Shown: positions 1 through 5,302, numbered from the stretch's first letter. The stretch: DNA of 5,459 nt from an uncultured Lachnospiraceae bacterium (GCA_910588285.1 CAJUQB010000178.1:1-5459), one strand, 5' to 3'. Made by a program: numbers and translations. Notes: generated from the letters alone by a model not told the origin.

Positions 1-498
1 GTTTATGCCTCGGCAGCCTTTTCCAACCCCATCCGGAGCCTGCTCTCTTATCTTGGTTATTCGGAGGGCTGGGGACTTTACGTGGAGCACGAGTCCTATG
101 CCATGAATGACAAATTGACCTCCCAGTCGGAGGATCTCGCCAAACTGTACCGGTTGAATTCTTCCATTTCCATCGCGGTTCACGCCCTGATCGACCTGGA
201 AATCCACTATAACGGTTCCTCTCCGGAGGATGTCCGCGGCCTCTTAACCGGCTATTTCGGAGACCTGGGTGAGGAAGCCGTCCAGGAGCTTTACGATATG
301 ATTGTCAGCGAACCGGCTTATTACCTGAAATATTACGGAGGATATCTGGAATTCCTGCTGCTCAGGGACAAAGCAGAGAGGCAGCTGGAGGAAAAATTTA
401 ATCTGAAGGAATTTCACAAATTCCTTTTGGACATGGGGCCCTGCGCTTTCCCCACCATAGAAAGCTACATGGACAACTGGATCAAAAAACAAAAGTAA
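1..498 (+). CDS. DUF885 family protein (metallopeptidase-like), C-terminal part
   Basis: The frame is open from the first base to a TAA at 496-498, giving 165 residues. The gene therefore starts outside the window. An internal GTG at 82 should not be taken as the start, because the conserved block SEGWGLYVEH (residues 21-30) begins upstream of it. That block, the later ALIDLEIHYNG (62-72) and the tail FHKFLLDMGPCAFPTIESYM are the pattern I recognise from the C-terminal part of DUF885 proteins. These are usually about 550-600 residues, and many carry an HExxH-type zinc motif and resemble carboxypeptidases. The metal-binding HE motif would lie upstream, so catalytic competence cannot be judged here. 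No membrane segment is visible in this portion. The stop is 58 bp before the PH-domain gene with no convincing terminator between them, so co-transcription is plausible. The family call is fairly sure; the substrate is unknown. Confidence 0.82.
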   Translation, partial: VYASAAFSNPIRSLLSYLGYSEGWGLYVEHESYAMNDKLTSQSEDLAKLYRLNSSISIAVHALIDLEIHYNGSSPEDVRGLLTGYFGDLGEEAVQELYDMIVSEPAYYLKYYGGYLEFLLLRDKAERQLEEKFNLKEFHKFLLDMGPCAFPTIESYMDNWIKKQK

Positions 499-556
499 AA
501 TCCGGCACACCGGCCATTTGGGGTGCTGCCGTTTGAAGAAAGGAGATTAATATACG

Positions 557-967
557 ATGAAAAAACAATCGGATGAACTTTGGAGGGACAGAAGGCACGT
601 CCTGTGGTTCCCCTTCTCTTTTGACAGATATTATATCGCAAACGGGCGTCTTTACTGCCGCCACGGCTTTCTCCGCCAGGATGAGCATGAATGCCTGCTC
701 TACCGGATCCTGGATATTTCCCTGCGGCGGACCCTTGGAAACAGATTCTGCGGCACCGGCACCGTTACCCTTCGGACTACCGACGCCTCCGACCCGCTCC
801 TGACCTTAAAGAATATTAAGCACAGCCGGGCCGTCAAGGAAATGCTCAGCAACCTGATCGAAGAGGAACGGACCAAAAAGGGAATCACCGGGCGGGAGGT
901 CCTCACAAACAGCGGAATGATGGACCGAAACGGAGACGGCCAGATCGACATTGATGACTTCCTGTAA
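557..967 (+). CDS. small bacterial PH-domain protein with C-terminal EF-hand loop
   Basis: This 136-residue protein has no signal peptide or membrane helix, so it is predicted to be cytoplasmic. Residues about 7-105 follow the bacterial PH (bPH2, YdbS-like) pattern. There is an initial WRDRRHVLWFPFSFDRYYI strand, LYRILDISLRRTLGNR (48-63), the glycine-threonine turn CGTGTVTLRTTD (65-76), then LKNIKHSRAVKEML (84-97) leading into a C-terminal helix. Residues 123-134 (DRNGDGQIDIDD) fit the EF-hand calcium loop exactly: D1, N3, D5, G6, I8, D9 and D12. The chain ends two residues later. ATG 557 is chosen because of AGGAG at 541-545, 11 nt upstream. Relatives of the PH part are common in Lachnospiraceae but their role is not known to me. 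The single EF-hand loop is the unusual part. Calcium binding is inferred from the loop only. The gene may be co-transcribed with the upstream DUF885 gene. Confidence 0.8.
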   Translation: MKKQSDELWRDRRHVLWFPFSFDRYYIANGRLYCRHGFLRQDEHECLLYRILDISLRRTLGNRFCGTGTVTLRTTDASDPLLTLKNIKHSRAVKEMLSNLIEEERTKKGITGREVLTNSGMMDRNGDGQIDIDDFL

Positions 968-1170
968 AGAATAGCTCCGGCAGCTTTCGTCTTCGTCCGG
1001 GCCGCCGGCCACAGCGGCTGCTGCGCCGATGTTTAAAAAGCATCCGTGCAGGCCATACAGCAGTTCTGATTTCGTGCCAGCCCACATGGCATAAAAAACA
1101 GCCCCCCAAACCCTACAAGCCATCACGCTCGAATGCCTACGGCTTTCTCGCTGGACGGCTGGCGCCGTAT
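968..1170. other. intergenic spacer between PH-domain gene and terminator
   Basis: About 200 bp with no supported gene. The G+C-rich first part (GCCGCCGGCCACAGCGGC near 1001-1018) can form small hairpins but has no T-run after it. Near 1138-1169 the hexamers TACGGC and GCCGTA form a weak stem with a 20-nt loop. Long reverse-strand frames cross the region but have no convincing ribosome binding site or recognisable motif, and they run into the PH-domain gene. It may hold decayed sequence or a dispersed repeat; nothing here allows a call. Confidence 0.4.
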
Positions 1171-1230
1171 AAAACCATACAAAAAGCGCCCTTTGTGAGC
1201 TTGCTCACAGGGCGCTTTTTGTATGGTTTT
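1171..1230. terminator. bidirectional intrinsic terminator, long inverted repeat
   Basis: The left arm (1171-1200) and right arm (1203-1230) are exact reverse complements, apart from a two-base TT bulge in the left arm. They flank the tight GTGAGC-TT-GCTCAC centre. The stem contains AGCGCCCT/AGGGCGCT bordered by AAAAA on one side and TTTTT on the other, so either transcript would show a G+C-rich hairpin followed by a U-run. It begins 15 bp past the rubrerythrin stop on the - strand and 203 bp past the PH-domain stop on the + strand, so it fits convergent termination of both units. Confidence 0.88.
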
Positions 1231-1244
1231 GCATGGCTTGCAGC

Positions 1245-1787
1245 TTAGCCAAAGTATCTCTTAAGCAGGCCTGCAAATGCTTTTCCGTGTCTGGCTTCGT
1301 CCCGCGCCATCTCGTGTACGGTGTCATGGATCGCGTCAAGGTTGGCGGCTTTTGCTCTCTTGGCCAGATCAAATTTTCCGGCCGTTGCGCCGTTCTCGGC
1401 AGCTACTCGCATTTCCAGATTCTTCTTGGTGCTGTCGGTCACTACTTCGCCGAGAAGCTCTGCGAACTTCGCCGCATGCTCAGCCTCTTCATAAGCGGCT
1501 TTCTCCCAGTACAGGCCGATCTCCGGATATCCCTCTCTATGGGCAACTCTCGCCATAGCCAGATACATACCAACCTCGGAGCACTCGCCGTTGAAGTTTG
1601 CTCTCAGATCGTCAAGGATATCCTGGCTTACGCCCTGTGCTACGCCTACTACATGCTCTGCTGCCCAAGTCATATCTCCGGACTGCTCGGAAAACTTAGA
1701 GGCGGGAGCTCCGCACTGGGGACATTTCTCGGGAGCGGCATCGCCCTCATGCACATAACCACATACGTCACATACAAATTTTTTCAT
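1245..1787 (-). CDS. rbr: reverse-type rubrerythrin (NADH peroxidase family)
   Basis: This is a 180-residue non-haem iron peroxidase that reduces hydrogen peroxide in the cytoplasm of anaerobes, using electrons passed through rubredoxin centres. The N-terminal rubredoxin knot has Cys6 and Cys9 (CDVCGY) and Cys22 and Cys25 (CPQC). The ferritin-like four-helix domain follows from about residue 40. It carries diiron ligand candidates in NGECSEVGMY (Glu68), EEAEH (100-104) and HEMARDEARH (158-167). Rubredoxin before the diiron domain is the reverse order from classical rubrerythrin, as in the peroxide-inducible clostridial proteins. The frame is open to 1886, but ATG 1787 (MKKFVC) is preferred because AGGAG at 1797-1801 lies 9 nt upstream; ATG 1793 would be only 3 nt away. 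The gene has its own promoter and palindromic operator, sits directly downstream of perR, and ends before a strong terminator. The domain order and ligands make the call firm; the electron donor is inferred. Confidence 0.95.
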   Translation of the reverse strand: MKKFVCDVCGYVHEGDAAPEKCPQCGAPASKFSEQSGDMTWAAEHVVGVAQGVSQDILDDLRANFNGECSEVGMYLAMARVAHREGYPEIGLYWEKAAYEEAEHAAKFAELLGEVVTDSTKKNLEMRVAAENGATAGKFDLAKRAKAANLDAIHDTVHEMARDEARHGKAFAGLLKRYFG

Positions 1788-1796
1788 TTTCATATT

Positions 1797-1804
1797 CTCC
1801 TTTT
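1797..1804 (-). promoter_or_regulatory. ribosome binding site of rubrerythrin
   Basis: On the - strand the sequence reads AAAAGGAG, then 9 nt, then ATG at 1787. A second in-frame ATG at 1793 is too close (3 nt), so this site decides the start in favour of the 180-residue form. Confidence 0.8.
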
Positions 1805-1824
1805 CATATATAAAATTTTTATGG

Positions 1825-1859
1825 CTTTCAATAACAGTAATGATTCCTGTTATTGAAAG
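1825..1859 (-). promoter_or_regulatory. 35-bp palindromic operator of the rubrerythrin promoter
   Basis: CTTTCAATAACAG (1825-1837) and CTGTTATTGAAAG (1847-1859) are perfect 13-bp inverted repeats. The 9-bp spacer TAATGATTC is itself palindromic except for its outer pair, so 16 of 17 base pairs around the central G at 1842 are symmetric. The palindrome directly abuts the -10 element and covers the expected start of transcription, which is the usual place for a repressor site. The centre AATGATT matches the core of Fur/PerR boxes, but the flanks do not fit the Per box (about 7 of 14 specified positions). PerR binding is therefore plausible but not shown. Confidence 0.7.
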
Positions 1860-1886
1860 ATTATCACATCGTCGATTGCTTGTCAA
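1860..1886 (-). promoter_or_regulatory. sigma-A-type promoter of rubrerythrin
   Basis: On the - strand, TTGACA (1881-1886) is followed after 15 bp by GATAAT (1860-1865). A TG one base upstream of the hexamer makes an extended -10. The short spacer is partly compensated by the perfect -35 and the extended -10. Transcription would start near 1853, giving a leader of about 65 nt. It lies 30 bp past the perR stop, so rbr can be expressed separately from perR. Confidence 0.65.
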
Positions 1887-1916
1887 GGGGTTTTTCCTGA
1901 ATATCAGGTCTTTTTC

Positions 1917-2303
1917 CTACGCTTTCCGGCACTGGCTGCAGATCCCATAAAACATAGCCGTATGGCTCTCGATAGAGCCCTCAAACGCTTCCTGAGCCAT
2001 GGTCTCCAGATTGTCCACGGGAAGCATGGGTATGTCCTGTACGCATCCGCACTGCCTGCAGACAAAATGATAATGGGGCTCTGTGTTTGGGTCAAACCGT
2101 TCCGCGCCGTCGCCGCAGGAAATCTTCCGCACCTCACCCAAGGACTCTAACAGGGCAAGATTCCGGTAAACGGTTCCCAGGCTGATATTGGGATAAGATT
2201 TCCGGATATTCACATATACCATGTCCGCTGTCGGATGATCCTTACGGCCGGCCAAAAATTTCTTGATACTCTCGCGCTGTCGGCTGTGCCTTAAGGCTCC
2301 CAT
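1917..2303 (-). CDS. perR: PerR-type peroxide-sensing repressor (Fur family)
   Basis: This is a 128-residue Fur-family transcriptional repressor. In PerR, metal-catalysed oxidation of iron-ligating histidines by peroxide releases DNA and turns on defence genes. Numbered from ATG 2303, it has a winged-helix region with the recognition segment SLGTVYRNLALLES (about 41-54). Regulatory-site candidates are His23 (DHPTAD), Asp71 (RFD), His77 and His79 (HYH) and Asp90 (QDI). Structural zinc pairs are Cys82/Cys85 and Cys122/Cys125. Aspartates at the positions equivalent to B. subtilis Asp85 and Asp104 point to PerR rather than iron-sensing Fur. Two extra cysteines (63 and 87) are present. A GTG at 2309 would sit almost on the Shine-Dalgarno, so ATG 2303 is chosen, with GGAGG 7 nt upstream. 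The gene lies just upstream of rubrerythrin on the same strand, with its own consensus promoter and a Per-box-like repeat that suggests autorepression. The family is certain; the PerR subtype is very likely. Confidence 0.93.
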   Translation of the reverse strand: MGALRHSRQRESIKKFLAGRKDHPTADMVYVNIRKSYPNISLGTVYRNLALLESLGEVRKISCGDGAERFDPNTEPHYHFVCRQCGCVQDIPMLPVDNLETMAQEAFEGSIESHTAMFYGICSQCRKA

Positions 2304-2310
2304 GTACACT

Positions 2311-2315
2311 CCTCC
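2311..2315 (-). promoter_or_regulatory. ribosome binding site of perR
   Basis: GGAGG on the - strand lies 7 nt before ATG 2303 and only one base before the alternative GTG at 2309. This decides the start for the 128-residue form. Confidence 0.75.
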
Positions 2316-2358
2316 ACTCAGCCCGACTTCATGCGCAGCTGTCGCATTCCGCCGGATA

Positions 2359-2378
2359 TTTTAATAATAATAATAATA
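2359..2378 (-). promoter_or_regulatory. Per-box-like operator formed by a triplet repeat
   Basis: The + strand carries five and two-thirds copies of TAA (2362-2378). On the - strand this gives TTATTATTATTATTA (2362-2376) and TTATTATTATTAAAA (2359-2373). Each matches the PerR consensus TTATAATnATTATAA at 12 of 14 specified positions, in overlapping registers. The site starts about 6 bp downstream of the expected perR transcription start, suited to autorepression. Binding is inferred from this match and from the gene it precedes. Confidence 0.6.
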
Positions 2379-2390
2379 GCTACTGTTTTT

Positions 2391-2419
2391 ATTATATGGA
2401 AGGATATTATTTCTGTCAA
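2391..2419 (-). promoter_or_regulatory. perfect-consensus sigma-A promoter of perR
   Basis: TTGACA (2414-2419), a spacer of exactly 17 bp, and TATAAT (2391-2396) on the - strand. All twelve consensus positions match. The predicted start is near 2384, giving a leader of about 80 nt before ATG 2303. Confidence 0.88.
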
Positions 2420-2485
2420 GCCCGGAAAAAGCTTTCCTTTCCGGAAATTTCTCCCAGGAGGGCGCTCCCTTTTTCAAAAACGCCC
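2420..2485. repeat. inverted repeats between the epimerase remnant and the perR promoter
   Basis: CCGGAAA (2422-2428) pairs with TTTCCGG (2438-2444) around a 9-base loop. GGGCG (2460-2464) pairs with CGCCC (2481-2485), enclosing a TTTTT/AAAAA pair. These lie between the end of the remnant open frame and the perR promoter and could insulate the two, but neither has a clean hairpin plus U-run, so termination is only a guess. Apart from these and the perR control sites, the stretch 2304-2473 holds no gene that I can support. Confidence 0.35.
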
Positions 2486-2686
2486 AAAGCAATCATGCTT
2501 TTTTCTCAGGCTCCCCACTCTGATTCGGTACTTCGCAATACCCATGGCGCCATTTTCCAGAAAATAATCCCCTTTCTGGTTCTCCCCCTCCTTCCGGCCC
2601 ACCAGCGCAAACTCCCTGTCCCTGGCAAAGCCGTGCTGGTTCATCGGATATTCCTTCCCGCCATTGGATAATACGACTTCCTGCAT
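2474..2686 (-). pseudogene. aldose 1-epimerase-like remnant
   Basis: This 70-codon open frame begins with an ATG 12 bp after the GGDEF stop codon. Residues about 9-26 (GGKEYPMNQHGFARDREF) match the conserved block GKEYxMxQHGFARDxEF of the LacX-like aldose 1-epimerase (mutarotase) family, including the histidine of the HGF motif. Full-length members are about 290 residues, with this block roughly 60-80 residues in. Both the N-terminal beta strands and nearly everything downstream are missing, and the rest of the frame (from about residue 30) shows no family motif. The AGGA overlapping the GGDEF stop, 9 nt from the ATG, could allow translation coupled to the GGDEF gene. I read it as the leftover of a deleted or rearranged epimerase gene. 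A short expressed peptide is the alternative. Confidence 0.6.
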
Positions 2687-2698
2687 CTTCCCCTTTCC

Positions 2699-3643
2699 TC
2701 AGCTGCCCTCGCCGGCCAGCTCCAAGAGCTTCGCCGGCCGCAGCGCATAACAATAATGTACCAGGAGATTTTCACTCCCGCCCCTTTCACAAAAACGGTC
2801 CTTGACACGGTCAGCCACCATGTCGGCAATTTCCTCCGTCGTATCAATGACCAGCACCAGATACTGACTGCTGCTGTACCTGGTGTAAACATCGCCGATC
2901 CGCAGCGTTTGGTGGATATCCCTGCCCAAGCGTTCCATCAGGATATCCTTTTCACTTGGTGAAATGCTTTTTCCCCTGTCATCCACCAGAGTAAGCAGAA
3001 TGGCACAGGCCTTTTGCCCTGCCCGGACAAGCCCCCGCTCCAGAAAACGGTAAATGCATTTAAAGGTCTCATAGTCCTGGCAGTAGGCGCCCGGTTTTTT
3101 AATCTGTTCCATCAATTCCTCCCGGATCTGCTTCACATCTCTCCGGTAATTATCTGCGGGCATCTCCGCCTGTCCTACCGCTAAAGTATCCTTCTCTGTC
3201 TTCCTACCGGCAAGCTCCTCCATAGCCCGATTCAACATGGTCTGATAATTGTCTCCCCGCTCTTTGACAGCAGCGGCTACCGACACGGAAATGCTGATTC
3301 CTCTGTTTTCCTTTCGTTTATCAGTGCGAAAACGCTCCTCAATCCGACTGCCAATCTTTTGGGCCGTCTGGACATCCCTGCAGTCCGGCATAAAGATCAC
3401 AAATTCATCCCCGCCAATGCGTCCAAGGATATCGCCGTTCCGAATCATAAATCCCAGCGTCTGTGCCACCTGTTTCAGACACTTATCGCCCTCCAAGTGT
3501 CCAAGCTGGTCATTGATCCGCCGGAACCGGTCGATATCACACAAAAATAGAGAACCGCCGGCCCGCAGCTTCTCCGTGACCTTCGCCTGCATCTGGTGCT
3601 CGTTCCAGGCGCCAGTGAGCTGATCAAAATTGTCCCCGTTCAT
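2699..3643 (-). CDS. GGDEF diguanylate cyclase with degenerate second GGDEF-like half
   Basis: Predicted soluble protein of 314 residues with no membrane segment or recognisable sensor domain. The first GGDEF domain (about 6-150) has LTGAWN, the nucleotide and metal region DIDRFRRINDQLGHLEGD (36-53), and an intact GGDEF at 77-81. An inhibitory-site RNGD (68-71) lies exactly five residues before it, so it should make cyclic di-GMP from two GTP and be product-inhibited. The second half (about 184-290) follows the same fold pattern: ACAILLTLVDD, then RIGDVYTRY, then SSSQYLVLV. SSSQY replaces GGDEF, so this half cannot catalyse by the normal mechanism, but its RxxD keeps the same five-residue spacing. 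A linker near 160-185 joins the halves. ATG 3643 is preferred over GTG 3652 because GGGGGTG at 3650-3656 lies 6 nt upstream of the ATG and overlaps the GTG. The gene follows the murA terminator and has its own promoter candidate. The target process is unknown. Confidence 0.88.
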   Translation of the reverse strand: MNGDNFDQLTGAWNEHQMQAKVTEKLRAGGSLFLCDIDRFRRINDQLGHLEGDKCLKQVAQTLGFMIRNGDILGRIGGDEFVIFMPDCRDVQTAQKIGSRIEERFRTDKRKENRGISISVSVAAAVKERGDNYQTMLNRAMEELAGRKTEKDTLAVGQAEMPADNYRRDVKQIREELMEQIKKPGAYCQDYETFKCIYRFLERGLVRAGQKACAILLTLVDDRGKSISPSEKDILMERLGRDIHQTLRIGDVYTRYSSSQYLVLVIDTTEEIADMVADRVKDRFCERGGSENLLVHYCYALRPAKLLELAGEGS

Positions 3644-3672
3644 TTTACCCACCCCCGTATATACTTAGTTTA

Positions 3673-3701
3673 ATCTTACCAGATTCTTCCAGTCACGGCA
3701 A
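3673..3701 (-). promoter_or_regulatory. promoter candidate for the GGDEF gene
   Basis: On the - strand, TTGCCG (3696-3701) is followed after 17 bp by TAAGAT (3673-3678), each matching consensus at 4 of 6 positions. A TG one base before TAAGAT makes an extended -10. It lies downstream of the murA terminator and about 30 bp before the chosen ATG. Confidence 0.45.
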
Positions 3702-3834
3702 GGACGGAATTTCCTATATTTTTTATGTATCAGGCAGAGTGCGGGCAGCTTATGCTGATTTCTCCACTCCGCCGCAGTGCCCTCGCTTCGCCGGGGCAGC
3801 CCCTGCGGTCCTCCGGAGGACTTTCCTATATGGC
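3702..3834. other. intergenic block between murA terminator and GGDEF promoter
   Basis: About 130 bp with no supported gene. The right half is G+C-rich and the left half A+T-rich, a sharp change in composition. A reverse-strand frame crosses it but overlaps the end of murA and lacks a ribosome binding site. It contains the 14-bp palindrome listed separately. Confidence 0.35.
3808..3821. repeat. 14-bp perfect palindrome
   Basis: GTCCTCCGGAGGAC reads the same on both strands. It sits between the murA terminator and the GGDEF promoter candidate, about 110 bp upstream of the latter's -35. It could be a protein-binding site or a remnant of a dispersed repeat; the sequence does not decide. Confidence 0.4.
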
Positions 3835-3863
3835 AAAAAAAGAGAGCCCCCGGTAGGCTCTCT
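3835..3863 (-). terminator. intrinsic terminator of murA
   Basis: In the - strand transcript, AGAGAGCC, a 7-nt loop and GGCUCUCU form an 8-bp stem (3841-3863), followed by a run of U (the A-run 3835-3840 on the + strand). It begins 13 bp after the murA stop codon. Confidence 0.92.
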
Positions 3864-3875
3864 CCTCTCATCCTT

Positions 3876-5165
3876 TTAAACTGCCTCCAGCTTGAACCGC
3901 CTGACATCCCGCTCGTCCTCTGCCTGATAAATACTGGCCCCCAGCAGGCGAAGCTTCTCGTCAAAGCGTTCATAGCCTCTCAAAATGTACTTTGTCTCGT
4001 CCACTACCGTATAACCGTCGGCGGCAAGTCCTGCCAGCACAAGGGCCGCTCCCGCCCGCAGATCCGGCGCACTCACATCCGCCCCTGTCAGCCGGTTGAC
4101 GCCGCTGATCACCGCAACATTACTCTCCACCTTCACATTGGCACCCATACGGGCCAATTCATCGACATATTTAAACCGGTTCTCAAAAATACTCTCCGTC
4201 ACCATACTGGTTCCCTCCGCCAAAGACAGGGCCACGGAAATCTGCGGCTGCATATCTGTAGGGAATCCGGGATAGGGAAGTGTCTTCACATGGGTATAAC
4301 GGAGCTTGGATTTACAGACCACCCGCACCGCGTCATCAAATTCGCTGACCTCGCACCCCATCTCCTTCAGCTTTGCGGAAATGGCCTCCAGATGCCTCGG
4401 GATCACATTTTTCACCGTCACATCCCCTCTGGTCATCGCCGCGGCAAACATAAATGTCCCCGCCTCGATCTGGTCAGGAATAATGGAGTAGGTGGTTCCG
4501 TGAAGCTTCTCAACGCCCCGGATCCGAATCACATCTGTACCGGCGCCCTTGATATTGGCTCCCATGCTGTTGAGCAGATTGGCCACGTCCACGATATGGG
4601 GCTCCTTCGCCGCATTCTCCAAAATCGTACTTCCCTCTGCCAAGACAGCCGCCAGCATAATATTGATGGTCGCCCCCACAGATACCATGTCCAGATAAAT
4701 GTGGCTGCCGGCCAGATGAAGCGCCTCTGCCACCACCATGCCGTACTCCACCTCTGCCCTCGCTCCGAGAGCCCTGAAGCCCTTCAGATGCTGGTCAATG
4801 GGACGGCTCCCTATATTGCAGCCTCCGGGCAAAGAAACCTCCGCTCTCTTGTATTTCCCGAGAAGCGCGCCGAGAAGATAGTAAGACGCACGAATCCTCT
4901 TGATAAAATCGTTGTTCACCCGGATGCTGCCAATGGAAGAACCATTGATACACACGGTGTGGGGATCAATCCTGCGGACCCTCGCTCCGATATCCTCAAT
5001 CGCCTCTAAAAGCACATTCGTATCCCGCACATCCGGCAGATTCTCTATGGTTACGTCTTCATCCGCCATAATTGCTGCGGCCAAAATCCCGAGAGCCGCG
5101 TTTTTGGCTCCTCCAATCACTACATCACCCACCAGCGGAGTTCCGCCTTTAATTACATATTGCAT
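3876..5165 (-). CDS. murA: UDP-N-acetylglucosamine 1-carboxyvinyltransferase
   Basis: MurA transfers enolpyruvate from phosphoenolpyruvate to UDP-GlcNAc, the first committed step of peptidoglycan synthesis in the cytoplasm. The protein is 429 residues, full length for the family. It shows the GGAKNA block (18-23, Lys21/Asn22), Arg92 in RASYYLLG, and the catalytic Cys116 in PGGCNIGSRPID, so it should be fosfomycin-sensitive at this residue. Asp304 lies in GFPTDMQPQ, then DLRAGAAL (368-375), and Arg396 in LRGYERF. ATG 5165 is chosen because GAGGTG at 5171-5176 lies 5 nt upstream and the start MQYVIKGG fits the family N-terminus. Low-GC Gram-positives usually carry two MurA paralogues; which one this is cannot be told here. 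It has its own promoter and terminator and appears to be a single-gene unit. No anomaly was seen. Confidence 0.98.
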   Translation of the reverse strand: MQYVIKGGTPLVGDVVIGGAKNAALGILAAAIMADEDVTIENLPDVRDTNVLLEAIEDIGARVRRIDPHTVCINGSSIGSIRVNNDFIKRIRASYYLLGALLGKYKRAEVSLPGGCNIGSRPIDQHLKGFRALGARAEVEYGMVVAEALHLAGSHIYLDMVSVGATINIMLAAVLAEGSTILENAAKEPHIVDVANLLNSMGANIKGAGTDVIRIRGVEKLHGTTYSIIPDQIEAGTFMFAAAMTRGDVTVKNVIPRHLEAISAKLKEMGCEVSEFDDAVRVVCKSKLRYTHVKTLPYPGFPTDMQPQISVALSLAEGTSMVTESIFENRFKYVDELARMGANVKVESNVAVISGVNRLTGADVSAPDLRAGAALVLAGLAADGYTVVDETKYILRGYERFDEKLRLLGASIYQAEDERDVRRFKLEAV

Positions 5166-5273
5166 GATGACACCTCATCGATTTTCCTTATATTTCAAGC
5201 AATCCTGCTCATTGCCTTATTCGCCACTGTGCACGGCACCCTGTTTTTAGTTTGTACTGCCGTCCTAAGGTCT

Positions 5274-5302
5274 ATTATAACAATCTCTTTCCAATTTGTA
5301 AA
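5274..5302 (-). promoter_or_regulatory. sigma-A promoter of murA
   Basis: On the - strand, TTTACA (5297-5302, 5 of 6 matches), a 17-bp spacer and TATAAT (5274-5279, perfect) with a TG one base upstream (extended -10). The surrounding DNA is A+T-rich, as expected for a strong promoter. It predicts a leader of about 100 nt before ATG 5165, in which I see no recognisable riboswitch or attenuator. Confidence 0.82.

Noticed and set aside
806..1126. A 106-codon frame on the - strand covering the 968-1126 gap.
   Set aside because: It overlaps the PH-domain gene, has no ribosome binding site or recognisable motif, and lies beyond the rubrerythrin terminator.
1233..1856. A 207-codon open frame on the + strand opposite rubrerythrin.
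   Set aside because: It is the antisense shadow of a well-supported rubrerythrin gene, and it starts at the edge of the terminator with no ribosome binding site.
1896..1915. A CCTGA-ATA-TCAGG hairpin followed by TCTTTTT after perR.
   Set aside because: The T-run follows the hairpin only in the + direction. On the - strand, where perR is transcribed, the hairpin is followed by A residues, so it is not a perR terminator; the stem is also only 5 bp.
2362..2378. The TAA repeat as a CRISPR-like or purely neutral microsatellite.
   Set aside because: It is too short and has no spacers. Its match to the Per box and its position downstream of the perR promoter make an operator the better reading.
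2486..2501. An AAAGCA-ATCA-TGCTTT stem as a terminator of the GGDEF unit.
   Set aside because: The stem is A+T-rich and weak, and its T-run faces the + direction where no gene ends.
3777..5009. A 410-codon open frame on the + strand opposite murA.
   Set aside because: It is the antisense shadow of murA. The protein is histidine- and arginine-rich with no family motif, while the - strand frame is a complete MurA with its catalytic cysteine.
5166..5273. A riboswitch or attenuator in the murA leader.
   Set aside because: The roughly 100-nt leader shows no conserved riboswitch core, leader peptide or terminator/antiterminator pair that I can recognise.
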